From NCBI RefSeq assembly GCF_008119665.1, contig NZ_CP043046.1:2232001-2296000 (forward strand): a stretch of 64,000 nt of DNA, read 5' to 3'. The notes under the pieces are model-generated. The model saw only the letters and a program-made list of their open reading frames with translations, was not told the DNA's origin and did no database searches. Both the position numbers and the translations under genes were made by a program. This stretch comes from Pigmentiphaga aceris. GTDB lineage: Bacteria > Pseudomonadota > Gammaproteobacteria > Burkholderiales > Burkholderiaceae_B. Each line of letters begins with the position of its first letter. Within the stretch, counting starts at the first letter, position 1. Positions 35,361-44,981 of this stretch are shown here, in pieces.

Positions 35361-38263
35361 CAGTCGAATGCCTCCACCAGTGCACGCACGTCGCCAGGCC
35401 CGGCCATGTCCAGTGCCTGCTGGGCAAGTGCCCGGGTCTTGGTCATATCCAGCTCGCGCACACGGGCCTTCACCAGCGGCACACTGCGCGCCGATACGCT
35501 CAGCTCGTCAACATCCAGTCCCACCAGAATCGGCACCGCATGCGGGTCTGCGGCCAGCTCACCGCACACGCCCACCCATTTACCGTGGGCATGCGCAGCC
35601 TTCACGGTCATGTCGATCAGCTTCAATACTGCTGGGTGCAAGCCATCGGCCTGCGCCGACAGCACCGGGTGGCCTCGGTCGATGGCCAATGTGTATTGCG
35701 TCAGGTCGTTGGTGCCGACGCTGAAGAAGTCCACCTCGGCCGCCAGCACCGGGGCCAGCAGGGCAGCGGAAGGCACTTCCACCATGATGCCCAGCTGCAA
35801 GTCTTTTACTGGTGTATCCAGCGCCACCCGACGCGCCATGTCACGTGCCTGTCGCCATTCCGTCACGCTGCCCACCATTGGGAACATGATGCGCAAGGGC
35901 CGTGAGTCGGCAGCTCGCATCAGCGCACGCAGCTGGGTCTCCATGATCTCGGGGCGTTGCAGCGTCAATCGCACGCCACGCAAGCCCAGGTAAGGATTTT
36001 CTTCCGCAGGGATCGGCCAGTAGGGCAGGGGCTTGTCGCCACCCACGTCAAGCGTGCGAACCACCAGCGGCCGGCCTTCCAGTGCATCCATCACCTGACG
36101 GTAATCGGCTTCCTGCGCGGCCAGATCGGGGGCCTTGGCGTGTGCCATGAACAGGAACTCGGTGCGCAACAAGCCAATGCCTTCAGCACCGTAGGCGATG
36201 GCAGCCGGGGTGCCTTTGATGTCGCCCTGGTTTGCAAACACCTCTACCGCGTGGCCGTCCAGCGTAATGGCCGGTTCCATGCAACGGGCATCCGCCGCCT
36301 GCTGACGAGCCACCCGCGCCGCGCGTTCTTCCTGCGCGCGGGCCAGGGTGGCCGCGTCTGGCGCAACGCGCAACATGCCCCGGTCGCCGTCCAGCAGCAA
36401 GGGCGTACCGGCTGCCAGTGACAGCACCCCCGCACCCGCACCGACGAGCGCCGGAATACCAAGGGCGCGCGCCACGATTGCACTGTGCGAGGTGGCCCCG
36501 CCGCGTGCCGTCAGAATGCCGGCGACCCGTGCGGTGTCCAGCTTCGCCACATCTGACGGCCCGACTTCGTCCGTCACCAGAATGTAGGCGTTGTCGGGTT
36601 CAATCGCGTCTTCAGCCCCGCACAGGCGAGCCAGCACACGTCGTCCCACGTCGCGCAGGTCGGCGGCGCGCTCCGCAAGCAGCGCGTCTTCCAGGGCTTC
36701 CTGGGTGCTGGCAGCCTCGTTGATGGTTGCCATCCAGCCAGCCTCGGCGCTGGCACCTTGTGCCAGGCGGGCGTCTGTGTCTTCGACCAGCGACGGGTCT
36801 TCCAGCATTTCCTGGTGGGTGACAAAAATCTCGCGAATGGCTTTGACCGGGCTGCGATGAATCAGCGAACCCAGTTCCGCGCGTGAGGCATGGATGGCAT
36901 CACGCAGACGCGTACGCTCGACCTCTGGCGACACGCCGTGGTCGGCGTAGGTGAAGCTGCGTACCGTGTGCAGATAAGCCGGTCCCACCGCAATGCCAGG
37001 CGAGGCTGCGACGGCGTGCCAGGTGCTGCCAGCGGGCGGCGGCGGCACGGCTTCAATCGCGCTGGGGGTGTCGTCCACCAAGGCCTCGATCGGATCGCTG
37101 GTCACCGCATCGGCCCGCGCCAGGTCTTGCTCGGTCAATGGCTCCACCGGCTCGCCCAGGCCGCTTTGCACGGCAGCCAGCAGGGCGGGCAAGGCCTCTT
37201 GTGCCACCAGCGGTTCGGCCAGGAATTCCAGCGTCTGGGCGCGGCGTGCACCCAGGCTCAGCAACTTGCTCAGGCTTTTCACCGACACCGGGGCTGCGTC
37301 GCTGCCTGCAATGCGCACCCGAATATCGCCATCAAAACGCTTGGCAATCTGCGTCAGCACTTGTGCCGGGCGGGCATGCAGCCCGTGCGCGTTGGCTAGC
37401 GGCACGGTTGCGCTCGGCCAATCGGGTGCTGCTTCTGCACCCAGGGCAGCAAGGATCTGGGCCACGGTCATGCCACCGGCAAGCGCGGCACCGTGTCCGG
37501 CCGCAAGCAACTCGCATACACGTTCCAGCAAAGCCTCATGGCCCTCGCCACCCGTGGCCAGGCAGAACAGACCCTTCACCGGCTGGCCTTCATGGCTCAG
37601 CACGGTCGCAGGCGTCACGAATGCCAGCCCAGGGCGCTTCACGCGGCGCAGGCCATGCACCCACCACAAACCATCACCCAGCGGCAGCGGAGCCGCGTCA
37701 TACAGTGCACCTGCAAACCCCTCGGCAGCGCAATCTGCCTGTCGCAGGCGGCGCGCCGCAATGGCAATCAGATCGTCCAGGTCTTCAGCCGGCTGCGCCA
37801 ATGCAATCAACTGCGGCTCGACCACGATGGACTGCGGCGTGCGCTGAAGAATCGCCAACACGTGCTCGGAGGTGCTTGCCTCGCGCAGCGAAGCTTCCAG
37901 CGAATCTTCGCCCAGCACCCGCGTCAGTGCCTGCAGCAGGCTCAGATGTTCGTCCGACTTGGCTGCAATGCCAACCGCCAGGTACACCCGTTGGCCATTG
38001 CCCCAATCCACCCCTTCCGGGAACTGCAACAGTCGAATGCCCGTCTGCCTCACCGCGTCTCGGGTATCAGGCGTACCGTGGGGGATGGCAATCCCCTGGC
38101 CCAGATAAGTGGAACCCTGCGCCTCGCGCGCCTGCATGCCGGCCAGGTAACCCTTGTCGACAAGGCCCTCTTCAAGCAGGAATCCGCCCATCAACGCCAG
38201 CGCTTCAGCCTTGTCGGCGGCTCGTTGCCCCATTTTCACCTGGCGGGTGTCCAACTCCAGCAT
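35360..38263 (-). CDS. fruB: Fructose-specific multiphosphoryl protein, EIIA-HPr-EI fusion
   Basis: A single polypeptide of 967 residues carrying a full phosphoryl chain. EIIA-Fru is at 1-145 with H62 in AIPHGTPD; a second EIIA-like linker domain spans 150-280. HPr is at about 285-375 with H296 in NAHGLHARPAQV, and Enzyme I runs from about 415 to the end with H593 in GGATSHSAIVAR. The chosen ATG (38263) is preceded by AGGAGA five bases upstream; the frame could extend to 38374 but without a good site. The operon therefore needs no separate PtsI or HPr to take up fructose. Confidence 0.95.
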   Translation of the reverse strand: MLELDTRQVKMGQRAADKAEALALMGGFLLEEGLVDKGYLAGMQAREAQGSTYLGQGIAIPHGTPDTRDAVRQTGIRLLQFPEGVDWGNGQRVYLAVGIAAKSDEHLSLLQALTRVLGEDSLEASLREASTSEHVLAILQRTPQSIVVEPQLIALAQPAEDLDDLIAIAARRLRQADCAAEGFAGALYDAAPLPLGDGLWWVHGLRRVKRPGLAFVTPATVLSHEGQPVKGLFCLATGGEGHEALLERVCELLAAGHGAALAGGMTVAQILAALGAEAAPDWPSATVPLANAHGLHARPAQVLTQIAKRFDGDIRVRIAGSDAAPVSVKSLSKLLSLGARRAQTLEFLAEPLVAQEALPALLAAVQSGLGEPVEPLTEQDLARADAVTSDPIEALVDDTPSAIEAVPPPPAGSTWHAVAASPGIAVGPAYLHTVRSFTYADHGVSPEVERTRLRDAIHASRAELGSLIHRSPVKAIREIFVTHQEMLEDPSLVEDTDARLAQGASAEAGWMATINEAASTQEALEDALLAERAADLRDVGRRVLARLCGAEDAIEPDNAYILVTDEVGPSDVAKLDTARVAGILTARGGATSHSAIVARALGIPALVGAGAGVLSLAAGTPLLLDGDRGMLRVAPDAATLARAQEERAARVARQQAADARCMEPAITLDGHAVEVFANQGDIKGTPAAIAYGAEGIGLLRTEFLFMAHAKAPDLAAQEADYRQVMDALEGRPLVVRTLDVGGDKPLPYWPIPAEENPYLGLRGVRLTLQRPEIMETQLRALMRAADSRPLRIMFPMVGSVTEWRQARDMARRVALDTPVKDLQLGIMVEVPSAALLAPVLAAEVDFFSVGTNDLTQYTLAIDRGHPVLSAQADGLHPAVLKLIDMTVKAAHAHGKWVGVCGELAADPHAVPILVGLDVDELSVSARSVPLVKARVRELDMTKTRALAQQALDMAGPGDVRALVEAFD

Positions 38264-38361
38264 AAGTTCTCCTGTACTGCGATCGGCACTGCCGGCCGTC
38301 GCACGTTGCCTTCCGATATTGCCCGAAGGCCCGTCCTGCATGTTGCGCATTTGCGTCACCG

Positions 38362-38390
38362 CTTGAAACGACAAAAGGGTGCCCGCATGT
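38362..38390 (+). promoter_or_regulatory. Sigma-32 heat-shock promoter of clpB
   Basis: CTTGAAA (38362-38368) matches the sigma-32 -35 element exactly. After 14 bp, CCGCATGT (38383-38390) matches CCCCATNT at all but one base. The predicted start is near 38397, 53 bp before the clpB ATG. This fits the known RpoH control of clpB. Confidence 0.8.
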
Positions 38391-38395
38391 CATGA

Positions 38396-38416
38396 CTATC
38401 GGACCGATAGCGGTCC
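38396..38416 (+). promoter_or_regulatory. Overlapping dyads at the clpB transcription start
   Basis: CTATCGG-A-CCGATAG (38396-38410) is a perfect 7-bp dyad around one base. It overlaps GGACCG-ATAG-CGGTCC (38401-38416), a perfect 6-bp hairpin with a four-base loop. The two pairings exclude each other in RNA. It could be a protein operator at the start or a switchable 5'-UTR hairpin. Confidence 0.45.
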
Positions 38417-38449
38417 CCTTCTTACTGACTCATTACTCACCGGGAAATC

Positions 38450-41050
38450 ATGCGATTCGACCGTCTCACTACCAAGTTCCAGCAGGCACTGGGAGATGCC
38501 CAGAGCCTGGCCGCCCGCCGCGACAACCCCTATATGGAAGGCGTCCACGTGCTGGCCGCCATGCTGGCCGACGCTGACAGCGGCGCGCCCAGCCTGCTGG
38601 CCCACGCCGGCGTGGCCGTGCCCAAGCTTCAGGCTGCCGTCGAGTCGGCCATGGCGGGCCTGCCGCAAGTGCAGGGCGGCGAGGCTAACATCCAACCCAG
38701 CCGCGACCTCGTGTCTTTGTTCAATAAAACGGATAAAGAAGCTGCCCAGCGTGGCGACACCTACATTGCAGGCGAATTGTTCCTGCTTGCGCTTGCCGAC
38801 GACAAAGGTCCGGCAGGCACCGCACTGCGCAACGCCGGCCTGCAACGCAAGGCCCTGGAAACGGCCATCGAGGCCGTACGTGGGGGCGGTAACGTCGATT
38901 CCCAGGAGGGCGACGCAAATCGTGAGTCGCTGAAGAAGTACACGCTTGATCTGACCGAGCGCGCACGCCAGGGCAAACTCGACCCGGTGATCGGCCGCGA
39001 CGACGAAATCCGTCGTGCGATCCAGATCTTGCAGCGTCGTACCAAGAACAACCCAGTGCTGATCGGTGAGCCTGGTGTCGGCAAGACCGCCATCGTGGAA
39101 GGCCTGGCCCAGCGCATCGTCAACGACGAAGTCCCGGAAAGCCTGAAAGGCAAACGTGTGCTGTCGCTCGACATGGCTGCGTTGCTGGCGGGTGCCAAGT
39201 TCCGTGGTGAATTCGAAGAGCGCCTGAAGGCTGTCCTGAAAGAGCTGTCGCAAGATGCTGGCCGCAGCATTGTCTTCATTGACGAGTTGCACACCATGGT
39301 GGGTGCTGGCAAGGCCGAAGGTGCGATGGACGCCGGCAACATGCTCAAGCCCGCGCTTGCGCGTGGCGAACTGCATTGCATCGGTGCCACCACGCTGGAC
39401 GAATACCGCAAGTACATCGAGAAAGACGCCGCGCTCGAACGTCGCTTCCAGAAAGTGCTGGTGGACGAACCCTCGGTGGAATCGACCATCGCCATTCTGC
39501 GTGGCCTGCGTGAACGCTACGAACTGCACCACGGTGTCGACATCACCGACCCGGCGATTGTGGCCGCGGCCGAGCTGTCGCATCGCTACATCACCGATCG
39601 CTTCCTGCCCGACAAGGCCATCGACCTGATTGACGAAGCCGCTGCGCGCATCCGCATGGAAATCGATTCCAAGCCGGAAGTGATGGATCGTCTCGACCGT
39701 CGCATCATCCAGCTGAAGATCGAACGGGAAGCCGTGCGCAAGGAAACCGACGAAGCCTCGCGTCGTCGCTTCCAGCTGATCGAAGACGAACTGGCCAAAC
39801 TGGAACGCGAATACAACGACTTCGAAGAAATCTGGAAGGCTGAAAAATCGGCGGTGCAAGGCTCGCAGTCGATCAAGGAAGAGATCGAACGCGTGCGTGC
39901 CGACATGCTCGACCTGCAACGCAAAGGTCAATTCGACAAATTGGCCGAGCTGCAATACGGCAAGCTGCCCGAACTGGAAGCACGCCTGAAGTCGGCTGAA
40001 AGCGGCAAGGAAAACGTCGAGAAGACCGCAACGGAACGTCCGCGCCTGCTGCGCACCAGTGTCGGCACCGAAGAAATTGCCGAAGTCGTTTCGCGCGCCA
40101 CCGGTATTCCGGTGTCGAAAATGCTGCAAGGCGAACGCGGCAAGCTGCTGAAAATGGAAGAAAACCTGCACAAGCGCGTGGTCGGGCAAGACGAAGCCGT
40201 GCGCCTGGTTTCTGACGCCATCCGCCGTTCGCGTGCAGGCCTGGGTGACCCCCAGCGCCCCTACGGTTCGTTCCTGTTCCTGGGCCCCACCGGCGTAGGC
40301 AAGACCGAACTGACCAAGGCTCTGGCCAACTTCCTGTTCGACGCCGACGACCGCATGGTGCGCATCGACATGAGCGAATTCATGGAGAAGCACTCGGTAT
40401 CGCGCCTGATCGGCGCGCCACCGGGATATGTCGGCTACGAAGAAGGTGGCTACCTGACCGAAGCCGTGCGCCGCCGCCCGTACAGTGTGATCTTGCTGGA
40501 CGAAGTGGAAAAGGCACACCCGGACGTCTTCAACGTCCTGCTGCAAGTGCTGGACGATGGTCGTCTGACCGACGGCCAAGGTCGTACTGTGGACTTCCGC
40601 AACACCGTGATCGTGATGACCTCGAACCTCGGTTCCAGCCACATCCAGACCATGGCCGGCCAGCCCTACGACGCGATCAAGGACGTGGTGTGGGAAGAGG
40701 TGAAACAACACTTCCGCCCGGAATTCCTGAACCGTATCGACGAAGTGGTGGTGTTCCACGCGCTGGATGTGAAGAACATCGAAGCGATTGCCGGCATTCA
40801 GTTGCAGCGCCTGGCTGCGCGGGTCGAACAGATGGACATGCGCCTGGAAGTGACCGACGCCGCCGTCACGCAGATTGCACGTGCCGGTTTCGACCCCGTG
40901 TTCGGTGCGCGGCCGCTCAAGCGCGCCATCCAGCAGGAGATCGAAAACCCAGTGTCCAAGCTGCTGCTGGAAGGCACCTTCGGACCAAAGGACGTCATCC
41001 CGGTGGACTGGCGCGACGGACACTTCGTGTTCGAACGAACCCTGCAGTAA
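38450..41050 (+). CDS. clpB: ATP-dependent disaggregase ClpB
   Basis: A Hsp100 hexameric disaggregase working with DnaK, 866 residues. The N domain is at 1-145. NBD1 has Walker [10 protein letters not shown] near residue 205. The coiled-coil middle domain (about 405-530) is rich in E, K and R. NBD2 has Walker [10 protein letters not shown] near residue 605 and Walker [19 protein letters not shown] at 38450 is the family start; the ribosome site is poor (CGGGAAATC). It is divergent from the fru operon, has a sigma-32 promoter and ends at a strong terminator. Confidence 0.97.
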   Translation: MRFDRLTTKFQQALGDAQSLAARRDNPYMEGVHVLAAMLADADSGAPSLLAHAGVAVPKLQAAVESAMAGLPQVQGGEANIQPSRDLVSLFNKTDKEAAQRGDTYIAGELFLLALADDKGPAGTALRNAGLQRKALETAIEAVRGGGNVDSQEGDANRESLKKYTLDLTERARQGKLDPVIGRDDEIRRAIQILQRRTKNNPVLIGEPGVGKTAIVEGLAQRIVNDEVPESLKGKRVLSLDMAALLAGAKFRGEFEERLKAVLKELSQDAGRSIVFIDELHTMVGAGKAEGAMDAGNMLKPALARGELHCIGATTLDEYRKYIEKDAALERRFQKVLVDEPSVESTIAILRGLRERYELHHGVDITDPAIVAAAELSHRYITDRFLPDKAIDLIDEAAARIRMEIDSKPEVMDRLDRRIIQLKIEREAVRKETDEASRRRFQLIEDELAKLEREYNDFEEIWKAEKSAVQGSQSIKEEIERVRADMLDLQRKGQFDKLAELQYGKLPELEARLKSAESGKENVEKTATERPRLLRTSVGTEEIAEVVSRATGIPVSKMLQGERGKLLKMEENLHKRVVGQDEAVRLVSDAIRRSRAGLGDPQRPYGSFLFLGPTGVGKTELTKALANFLFDADDRMVRIDMSEFMEKHSVSRLIGAPPGYVGYEEGGYLTEAVRRRPYSVILLDEVEKAHPDVFNVLLQVLDDGRLTDGQGRTVDFRNTVIVMTSNLGSSHIQTMAGQPYDAIKDVVWEEVKQHFRPEFLNRIDEVVVFHALDVKNIEAIAGIQLQRLAARVEQMDMRLEVTDAAVTQIARAGFDPVFGARPLKRAIQQEIENPVSKLLLEGTFGPKDVIPVDWRDGHFVFERTLQ

Positions 41051-41092
41051 GCGCAGGGGAGGGCCGCCAGCGTGCGACCTCGCAAGGCTTAG

Positions 41093-41126
41093 AAGGCGCG
41101 CAGAGAAATTTTCTGCGCGCCTTTTT
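41093..41126 (+). terminator. Intrinsic terminator of clpB
   Basis: AAGGCGCGCAGA and TCTGCGCGCCTT form a perfect 12-bp stem around a seven-base loop, followed by TTT. It lies 43 bp after the clpB stop. Confidence 0.93.
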
Positions 41127-41153
41127 GACAGCACGATTTCAACTTGCTATAGT
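41125..41153 (+). promoter_or_regulatory. Consensus sigma-70 promoter of the tRNA-Gly/tRNA-Cys unit
   Basis: TTGACA at 41125-41130, then exactly 17 bp, then TATAGT at 41148-41153. It abuts the clpB terminator. The start would be near 41160, about 310 bp before the first tRNA. Confidence 0.75.
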
Positions 41154-41469
41154 TTTGGTCTTGCAGCGACAAACACCGAACGCGGTGTCGGCGCAGTGGA
41201 GACACCACCGCGCAAGGTCAAGGCAGCAGTTTTAAGCAGTGCGAGTTTTGCCAGGGTTCCTGAGAAGGAATTGTTGGGGAAATTCAAAAACGTGATTAAA
41301 AACAGCAACCTAGATCAAAACGACGAGCGAAAAATCGGATAGAATGTCGACATCGCTTGCAGCGAAACACGCAGCAGGCGAGCAAGAAAAAGGGCGTTAA
41401 GTAGCAAGGCAGTTGCCCACTGCGTACCAAAAGTTGCGGCGAATTTGATAAAATTCAGTCACGACAAAT
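41154..41469 (+). other. Long untranslated leader of the tRNA unit
   Basis: Between the predicted start and tRNA-Gly there is no convincing gene. The sequence is less GC-rich than the surroundings and has a TAGAAT hexamer at 41340-41345 and a TAAAAT at 41451-41456, which could be closer promoters. Confidence 0.4.
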
Positions 41470-41545
41470 GCGGGAATAGCTCAGTTGGTAGAGCGCCACC
41501 TTGCCAAGGTGGAGGTCGCGAGTTCGAGCCTCGTTTCCCGCTCCA
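41470..41545 (+). tRNA. tRNA-Gly (anticodon GCC)
   Basis: A complete 76-base tRNA including the encoded CCA. The acceptor pair GCGGGAA/TTCCCGC, D arm AGCTCAGTTGGTAGAGC, anticodon loop with GCC, and T arm with GTTCGAGCC are all present. An identical copy lies at 57487. Confidence 0.98.
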
Positions 41546-41588
41546 AATTCGAAGGGAAGCTACAAATCAGCTTCCCTTCTTGCTTTCT

Positions 41589-41662
41589 GGCGGAATGGCA
41601 GAGTGGTTATGCAGCGGATTGCAAATCCGTGTACGTCGGTTCGATTCCGGCTTTCGCCTCCA
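41589..41662 (+). tRNA. tRNA-Cys (anticodon GCA)
   Basis: A 74-base tRNA starting GGCGGAATGGC and ending TCCA. The anticodon arm GGATTGCAAATCC carries GCA. It follows tRNA-Gly by 43 bp and shares its terminator. Confidence 0.97.
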
Positions 41663-41686
41663 GAATTGTCCTTGTAGATCAAGGAA

Positions 41687-41716
41687 TAAAAAAACGCGCC
41701 TCGGCGCGTTTTTTCG
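41687..41716 (+). terminator. Intrinsic terminator of the tRNA unit
   Basis: AAAACGCGCC and GGCGCGTTTT form a 10-bp stem around a two-base loop, with more A and T on the two sides. It ends the tRNA-Gly/tRNA-Cys transcript. Confidence 0.93.
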
Positions 41717-41818
41717 TTTCTGGCGTCAGATCAGATGGCTACCAGTCCTGAGAAATAGTGAGCCTCGGCGGAGCGTCGAATTCACTGGCAGTGTCGGCAA
41801 CGGAAGGGGCCTGCTCAC

Positions 41819-42445
41819 TTACAAGCCGCGATTTTCCTTCGCCTTCTCTTCAGCGTTGCATTGCTGCACATTCATGAAGTGGTACCCAAGCCCGATTTGT
41901 GCAACTACGGGGCTTTTTGCTGCGGCCGAAAGTCTCACGCTGTACAGCGAAGCGGGCAAGGGTTTGGTTTTCGAAGATTCCCAGAGTGTGTCCAGCATGC
42001 GTTCCTCGTTAAGCAGGCCCATCATGAAGTCCTCGGGATTCTTCCAGATGCTGCCACGCCGCACCCCGTCGATGTGCATTTCCGGTTTGCCATATCTTGC
42101 GGTTAACGCGTCTTTCAGCTTCGTAAAATCCTGGTGCAGCGATTCGCCGAACGAATCTGTCCTCTTTTCGTGGCCGATAGCTATGACGGAGCAGAGGCCG
42201 TGTGTGGCTGAAATTTTGAGAAGGTAACGGGAGAACGCAGAGTGTGGGACGGGAAGGGTGTCGGTCGAATAACTGAGCGAATCCCTAATGCGTTCGAGCT
42301 TCACCAGCTTTTCAATCTCGGCCTTTGTCATGCCTTGCCTCAGACCGAACGGACCACTCGTTTCTTGCGCGCCAGCAGCGTTTGCAAATACCGCAAAGAC
42401 AAGGGTTGCGACGACATGCGCCACGATAATGGGTGCACGGCGCAT
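41819..42445 (-). CDS. Uncharacterised secreted protein
   Basis: A 208-residue protein with a clear signal peptide: MRRAP, then a hydrophobic core, and ANAAGAQ cleavage region near residue 27. The mature N-terminus PFGLRQGMTKAEIEKLV recalls the GxxxGMTxxEV motif of SmpA/BamE-like folds, but I would not go further. ATG at 42445 has AGG just upstream and starts the signal peptide cleanly; the frame extends to 42466 with an extra seven residues. Function unknown. Confidence 0.7.
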   Translation of the reverse strand: MRRAPIIVAHVVATLVFAVFANAAGAQETSGPFGLRQGMTKAEIEKLVKLERIRDSLSYSTDTLPVPHSAFSRYLLKISATHGLCSVIAIGHEKRTDSFGESLHQDFTKLKDALTARYGKPEMHIDGVRRGSIWKNPEDFMMGLLNEERMLDTLWESSKTKPLPASLYSVRLSAAAKSPVVAQIGLGYHFMNVQQCNAEEKAKENRGL

Positions 42446-42722
42446 GGTGCCTGGGTGTGACTGCATTTGTTGTATGGGCCTGAAATGGCCGGCACATGGC
42501 CAGCTTGGATAATCGAAGGATTACCAGCGGGGCCAGCCCGTGTCGGCAAATCCTTCCGATCAAGACAACCCACCCGCGATACGTGGGCCGCGCTCACCTT
42601 CCAAGCGTGGATTGTATGACGTGAGAAATGACCGATGGCGGGCGATCCGCGCAGCGTGGCTGATACGCGCGCGTAGCCGATGATGACTTGCTTCCAAGCA
42701 GTCCAGAACTTCAGCAATCGCA

Positions 42723-42923
42723 CTATCGCGCCTGAATCGAAAACCCCATGAAAGTTGGTTCATGTTTGCCGGCATTCTGCAGTGCTTCCAGCGTCTTTGC
42801 GCTTACCAGCAAGCGTTCAAGCGGCTCCAAGCCTTCCTTGGCCGCAGCAGTGCGCAACAGATCGACCTGCGTCTTGAGCGCTTCGGGGTCCAGATCCTGG
42901 GCAGACAAATCGAGTGTTTTCAT
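42723..42923 (-). CDS. Small uncharacterised protein
   Basis: A 66-residue soluble protein, MKTLDLSAQDLDPEALKTQV onward, ending MGFSIQAR. Its middle is helical and charged (LRTAAAKEGLEPLERLL). ATG at 42923 has AGGA six bases upstream. I do not recognise a family. It lies on the same strand as other small genes in the stretch. Confidence 0.55.
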   Translation of the reverse strand: MKTLDLSAQDLDPEALKTQVDLLRTAAAKEGLEPLERLLVSAKTLEALQNAGKHEPTFMGFSIQAR

Positions 42924-43007
42924 GGCGTGTCCTGGGTCGGTGCGAAATGTGATCATCCCGCTCAAAGCAAGCGACGCGCCAGCGACAAATAGCAGCTGAA
43001 GTAAAAC

Positions 43008-43406
43008 TCAGTTGAGTATGCCCGTCACCAGCAATCGGTCTGCATGGTTGCTGCACATCCCCATGGTCAGCCTGAATGCATCGTCGTCGAACGATGCAAT
43101 ATCGCGTGCACCCAATAAACCGTAGTCCATCAATACCATTCGCACGCGGCCTTCCTCGCGCATGATCCTGCCGGCTACACATTGGCAGGCGCTGGTGGCC
43201 GTGCGTTGCGCGTGGTTCATGTCCAGCGTGGCGCGGGTCAGTTCGTGGGCGGGGGCGGCTTCCAGTGCGCGTCGGTAGGCAGTGTTGGTGCCGGTCACGC
43301 AACCGTCGACGACGGCTTGCTGGGTTTTCGGGGCGGCGACACTGATGGCCATGAAAGCTGCCATGGCCATCAGGCCGAAGGTACCCAATACGTTGCCGGT
43401 TTGCAT
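43008..43406 (-). CDS. Uncharacterised exported or membrane-anchored protein
   Basis: A 132-residue protein whose residues 5-26 (NVLGTFGLMAMAAFMAISVA) form a signal anchor or signal peptide. The mature part has cysteines in DGCVTG, SACQCVAGR and GMCSNH, so disulfides are possible. The ATG at 43406 is preceded by GGAGG with good spacing. No family is recognised. Confidence 0.65.
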   Translation of the reverse strand: MQTGNVLGTFGLMAMAAFMAISVAAPKTQQAVVDGCVTGTNTAYRRALEAAPAHELTRATLDMNHAQRTATSACQCVAGRIMREEGRVRMVLMDYGLLGARDIASFDDDAFRLTMGMCSNHADRLLVTGILN

Positions 43407-43518
43407 GGTGACGCCTCCGAAAGGGGAAGCGCCAGTATCCGGCAAGGGCTGCGCAAGTCTGTGCTTGCGTTAGCCCTTGTTGACCTTCTGTGTCGACTTG
43501 GTGCCGATGTGAAATGAC

Positions 43519-44376
43519 TTACTTGATCCCGACGAAGGGCATGGCCGCACCGGGAATCTGGGTCGTCGGCAGCTTGCCGTCCCACTTGTCGATGGCATTC
43601 AGGTTGACCAGGTTGGTGTTGGTCGCCAGCGCTTCCGCACGCGCACGAATTGCGGTTGCCTCGGCTTCACCACGCAGCTTGATACCGTCGGCTTCAGCCG
43701 TGAATTGCGCGCGCAGGGCATCGGCATCCGCCTGGGCACGCAGCACCTGGATTTCAGCGTTGATGACGGCGGTGTCTTTCTGCTGGCGCGTGGTTTCGAT
43801 CTGCACCTGCGCAAGCATGCGCTGTTCGATCGACTGCTCGTAGGCGGTCGAGAATCCGACTTCTTCAATCTGCACGCCAGCAATCACCACAGGCGTTTCG
43901 CCCATGGAAGTACGCACTGCGGTGTTCACATCCACGCCCAGTTTTTCGCGGTTTTGAATCGCGCTCACGGCAGTGAACTTGCCAAAGACGTTCTTGACCG
44001 CATCGAAGGTGCGTCGCTCAAGCACGCGGCTTTGCAGATTTTCAAGCGTGCCGTATTCCGAGTAGAGGTCGTCTACGCGGGCTTCCGGCACGCGGTAGGT
44101 GACCGACACGCGCAGCGTGGCCGGTTGCTGGTCGTAGCTGTAGGCTTCCAGCTTGTCGAAGGTGAAGGTGTGTTCGCGTACCGACACAGTCTTTACGCTG
44201 TCGATGAATGGCACCTTGAAGCCCAAGCCTGGTGCGGCAATGCCGACCAGTTTGCCGTTGCGCAGCACCACGCCACGTTCACCCTGATCGACCTGGAACC
44301 AGGAACTCATGGCGCACATGATCAGGACAAGAAAGACTACGCCAGCAGCGGCAAAAGTTGTGGTCGACTTATTCAT
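43519..44376 (-). CDS. SPFH/band-7 (prohibitin-like) membrane protein
   Basis: A 285-residue stomatin/prohibitin-type protein. A transmembrane helix at about 8-27 is followed by the SPFH domain (QVDQGERGVVLRNGKL, GLGFKVPFIDSVKTVSVRE) and a coiled-coil tail rich in A, E, Q and R (AEADGIKLRGEAEATAIRAR). SPFH proteins form ring oligomers at the membrane and scaffold proteases or microdomains. ATG at 44376 overlaps a tiny membrane peptide gene upstream by ATGA; its own ribosome site is weak, which fits coupling. Confidence 0.92.
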   Translation of the reverse strand: MNKSTTTFAAAGVVFLVLIMCAMSSWFQVDQGERGVVLRNGKLVGIAAPGLGFKVPFIDSVKTVSVREHTFTFDKLEAYSYDQQPATLRVSVTYRVPEARVDDLYSEYGTLENLQSRVLERRTFDAVKNVFGKFTAVSAIQNREKLGVDVNTAVRTSMGETPVVIAGVQIEEVGFSTAYEQSIEQRMLAQVQIETTRQQKDTAVINAEIQVLRAQADADALRAQFTAEADGIKLRGEAEATAIRARAEALATNTNLVNLNAIDKWDGKLPTTQIPGAAMPFVGIK

Positions 44377-44489
44377 TTGAGTTTTTTGTTTTCCTGGGTT
44401 TGGCGGCGTTCGGCCCGGACTGCTTGGAATCCCTTGACGATCAGGTACGCGACTACCGCGGCCCCAACGATGATCAGCATGGTTCTCAT
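44373..44489 (-). CDS. 38-residue single-pass membrane peptide coupled to the SPFH gene
   Basis: A short frame, MRTMLIIVGAAVVAYLIVKG and then a basic tail ending NKKLK. The first 20 residues form a transmembrane helix. The stop overlaps the SPFH ATG in ATGA, and AAGGAG lies 10 bases before its own start. Its size, coupling and membrane helix suggest a small regulator or partner of the SPFH ring, but this is inference. Confidence 0.6.
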   Translation of the reverse strand: MRTMLIIVGAAVVAYLIVKGFQAVRAERRQTQENKKLK

Positions 44490-44644
44490 GGCGTTTCGAC
44501 TCCTTGCGTGGGCGCTCTGATTTACGTTTGAACAATGGCTTACTGCTCGCTGAAACAAAGCGGTCCAGCAGTTTAAGGCACAGGCATTGCTCCTATCTGT
44601 TTCTGAACCGTTTCTAATCCGTTTTCGAATGACAGGGGCGACTT

Positions 44645-44920
44645 ATGACACGTGCTCAACGTGATTTCAGTTATCCAGGAACTGGTGGTGCCACTTACGG
44701 CGTGCGGGTCATTCTGGACCGCAATGCCGAGACGGGCATGTATAGCGGCCATGCAGAAATCTATCGAGGGGAGGTCGAGAACAGTGCGTTTTTAAGCAAT
44801 GACGTCACGATTTCGCCTTTCGTGGCTGCGTCGCGAGACCATGCGCTCAATCTGGCTTATGAAGGCGCGTGTGCCCAAATCGACCAATTCGAATGGATTG
44901 CTCGGGACGTTAACGTCTAA
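44645..44920 (+). CDS. Uncharacterised small protein
   Basis: A 91-residue soluble protein. It has TYGVRVILDRNAETGMYSGH and ends ARDVNV; the middle is SNDVTISPFVAASRDHALNL. It resembles no family I can name. ATG at 44645 follows a GGGGCGACTT region. The next gene, YoaK, starts 61 bp downstream on the same strand. Confidence 0.55.
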   Translation: MTRAQRDFSYPGTGGATYGVRVILDRNAETGMYSGHAEIYRGEVENSAFLSNDVTISPFVAASRDHALNLAYEGACAQIDQFEWIARDVNV

Positions 44921-44981
44921 GACCCAGGCGCAAGACGACCGGGCGTATCATCAAGTTCGCCACTCACTTTGCGCGAGCGCC

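Noticed and set aside
38396..41134. A 912-residue minus-strand frame opposite clpB
   Set aside because: Shadow of clpB in a GC-rich genome; no ribosome site and no domain.
41154..41469. A protein gene in the tRNA leader
   Set aside because: Frames are short, not preceded by ribosome sites, and run into the tRNA.
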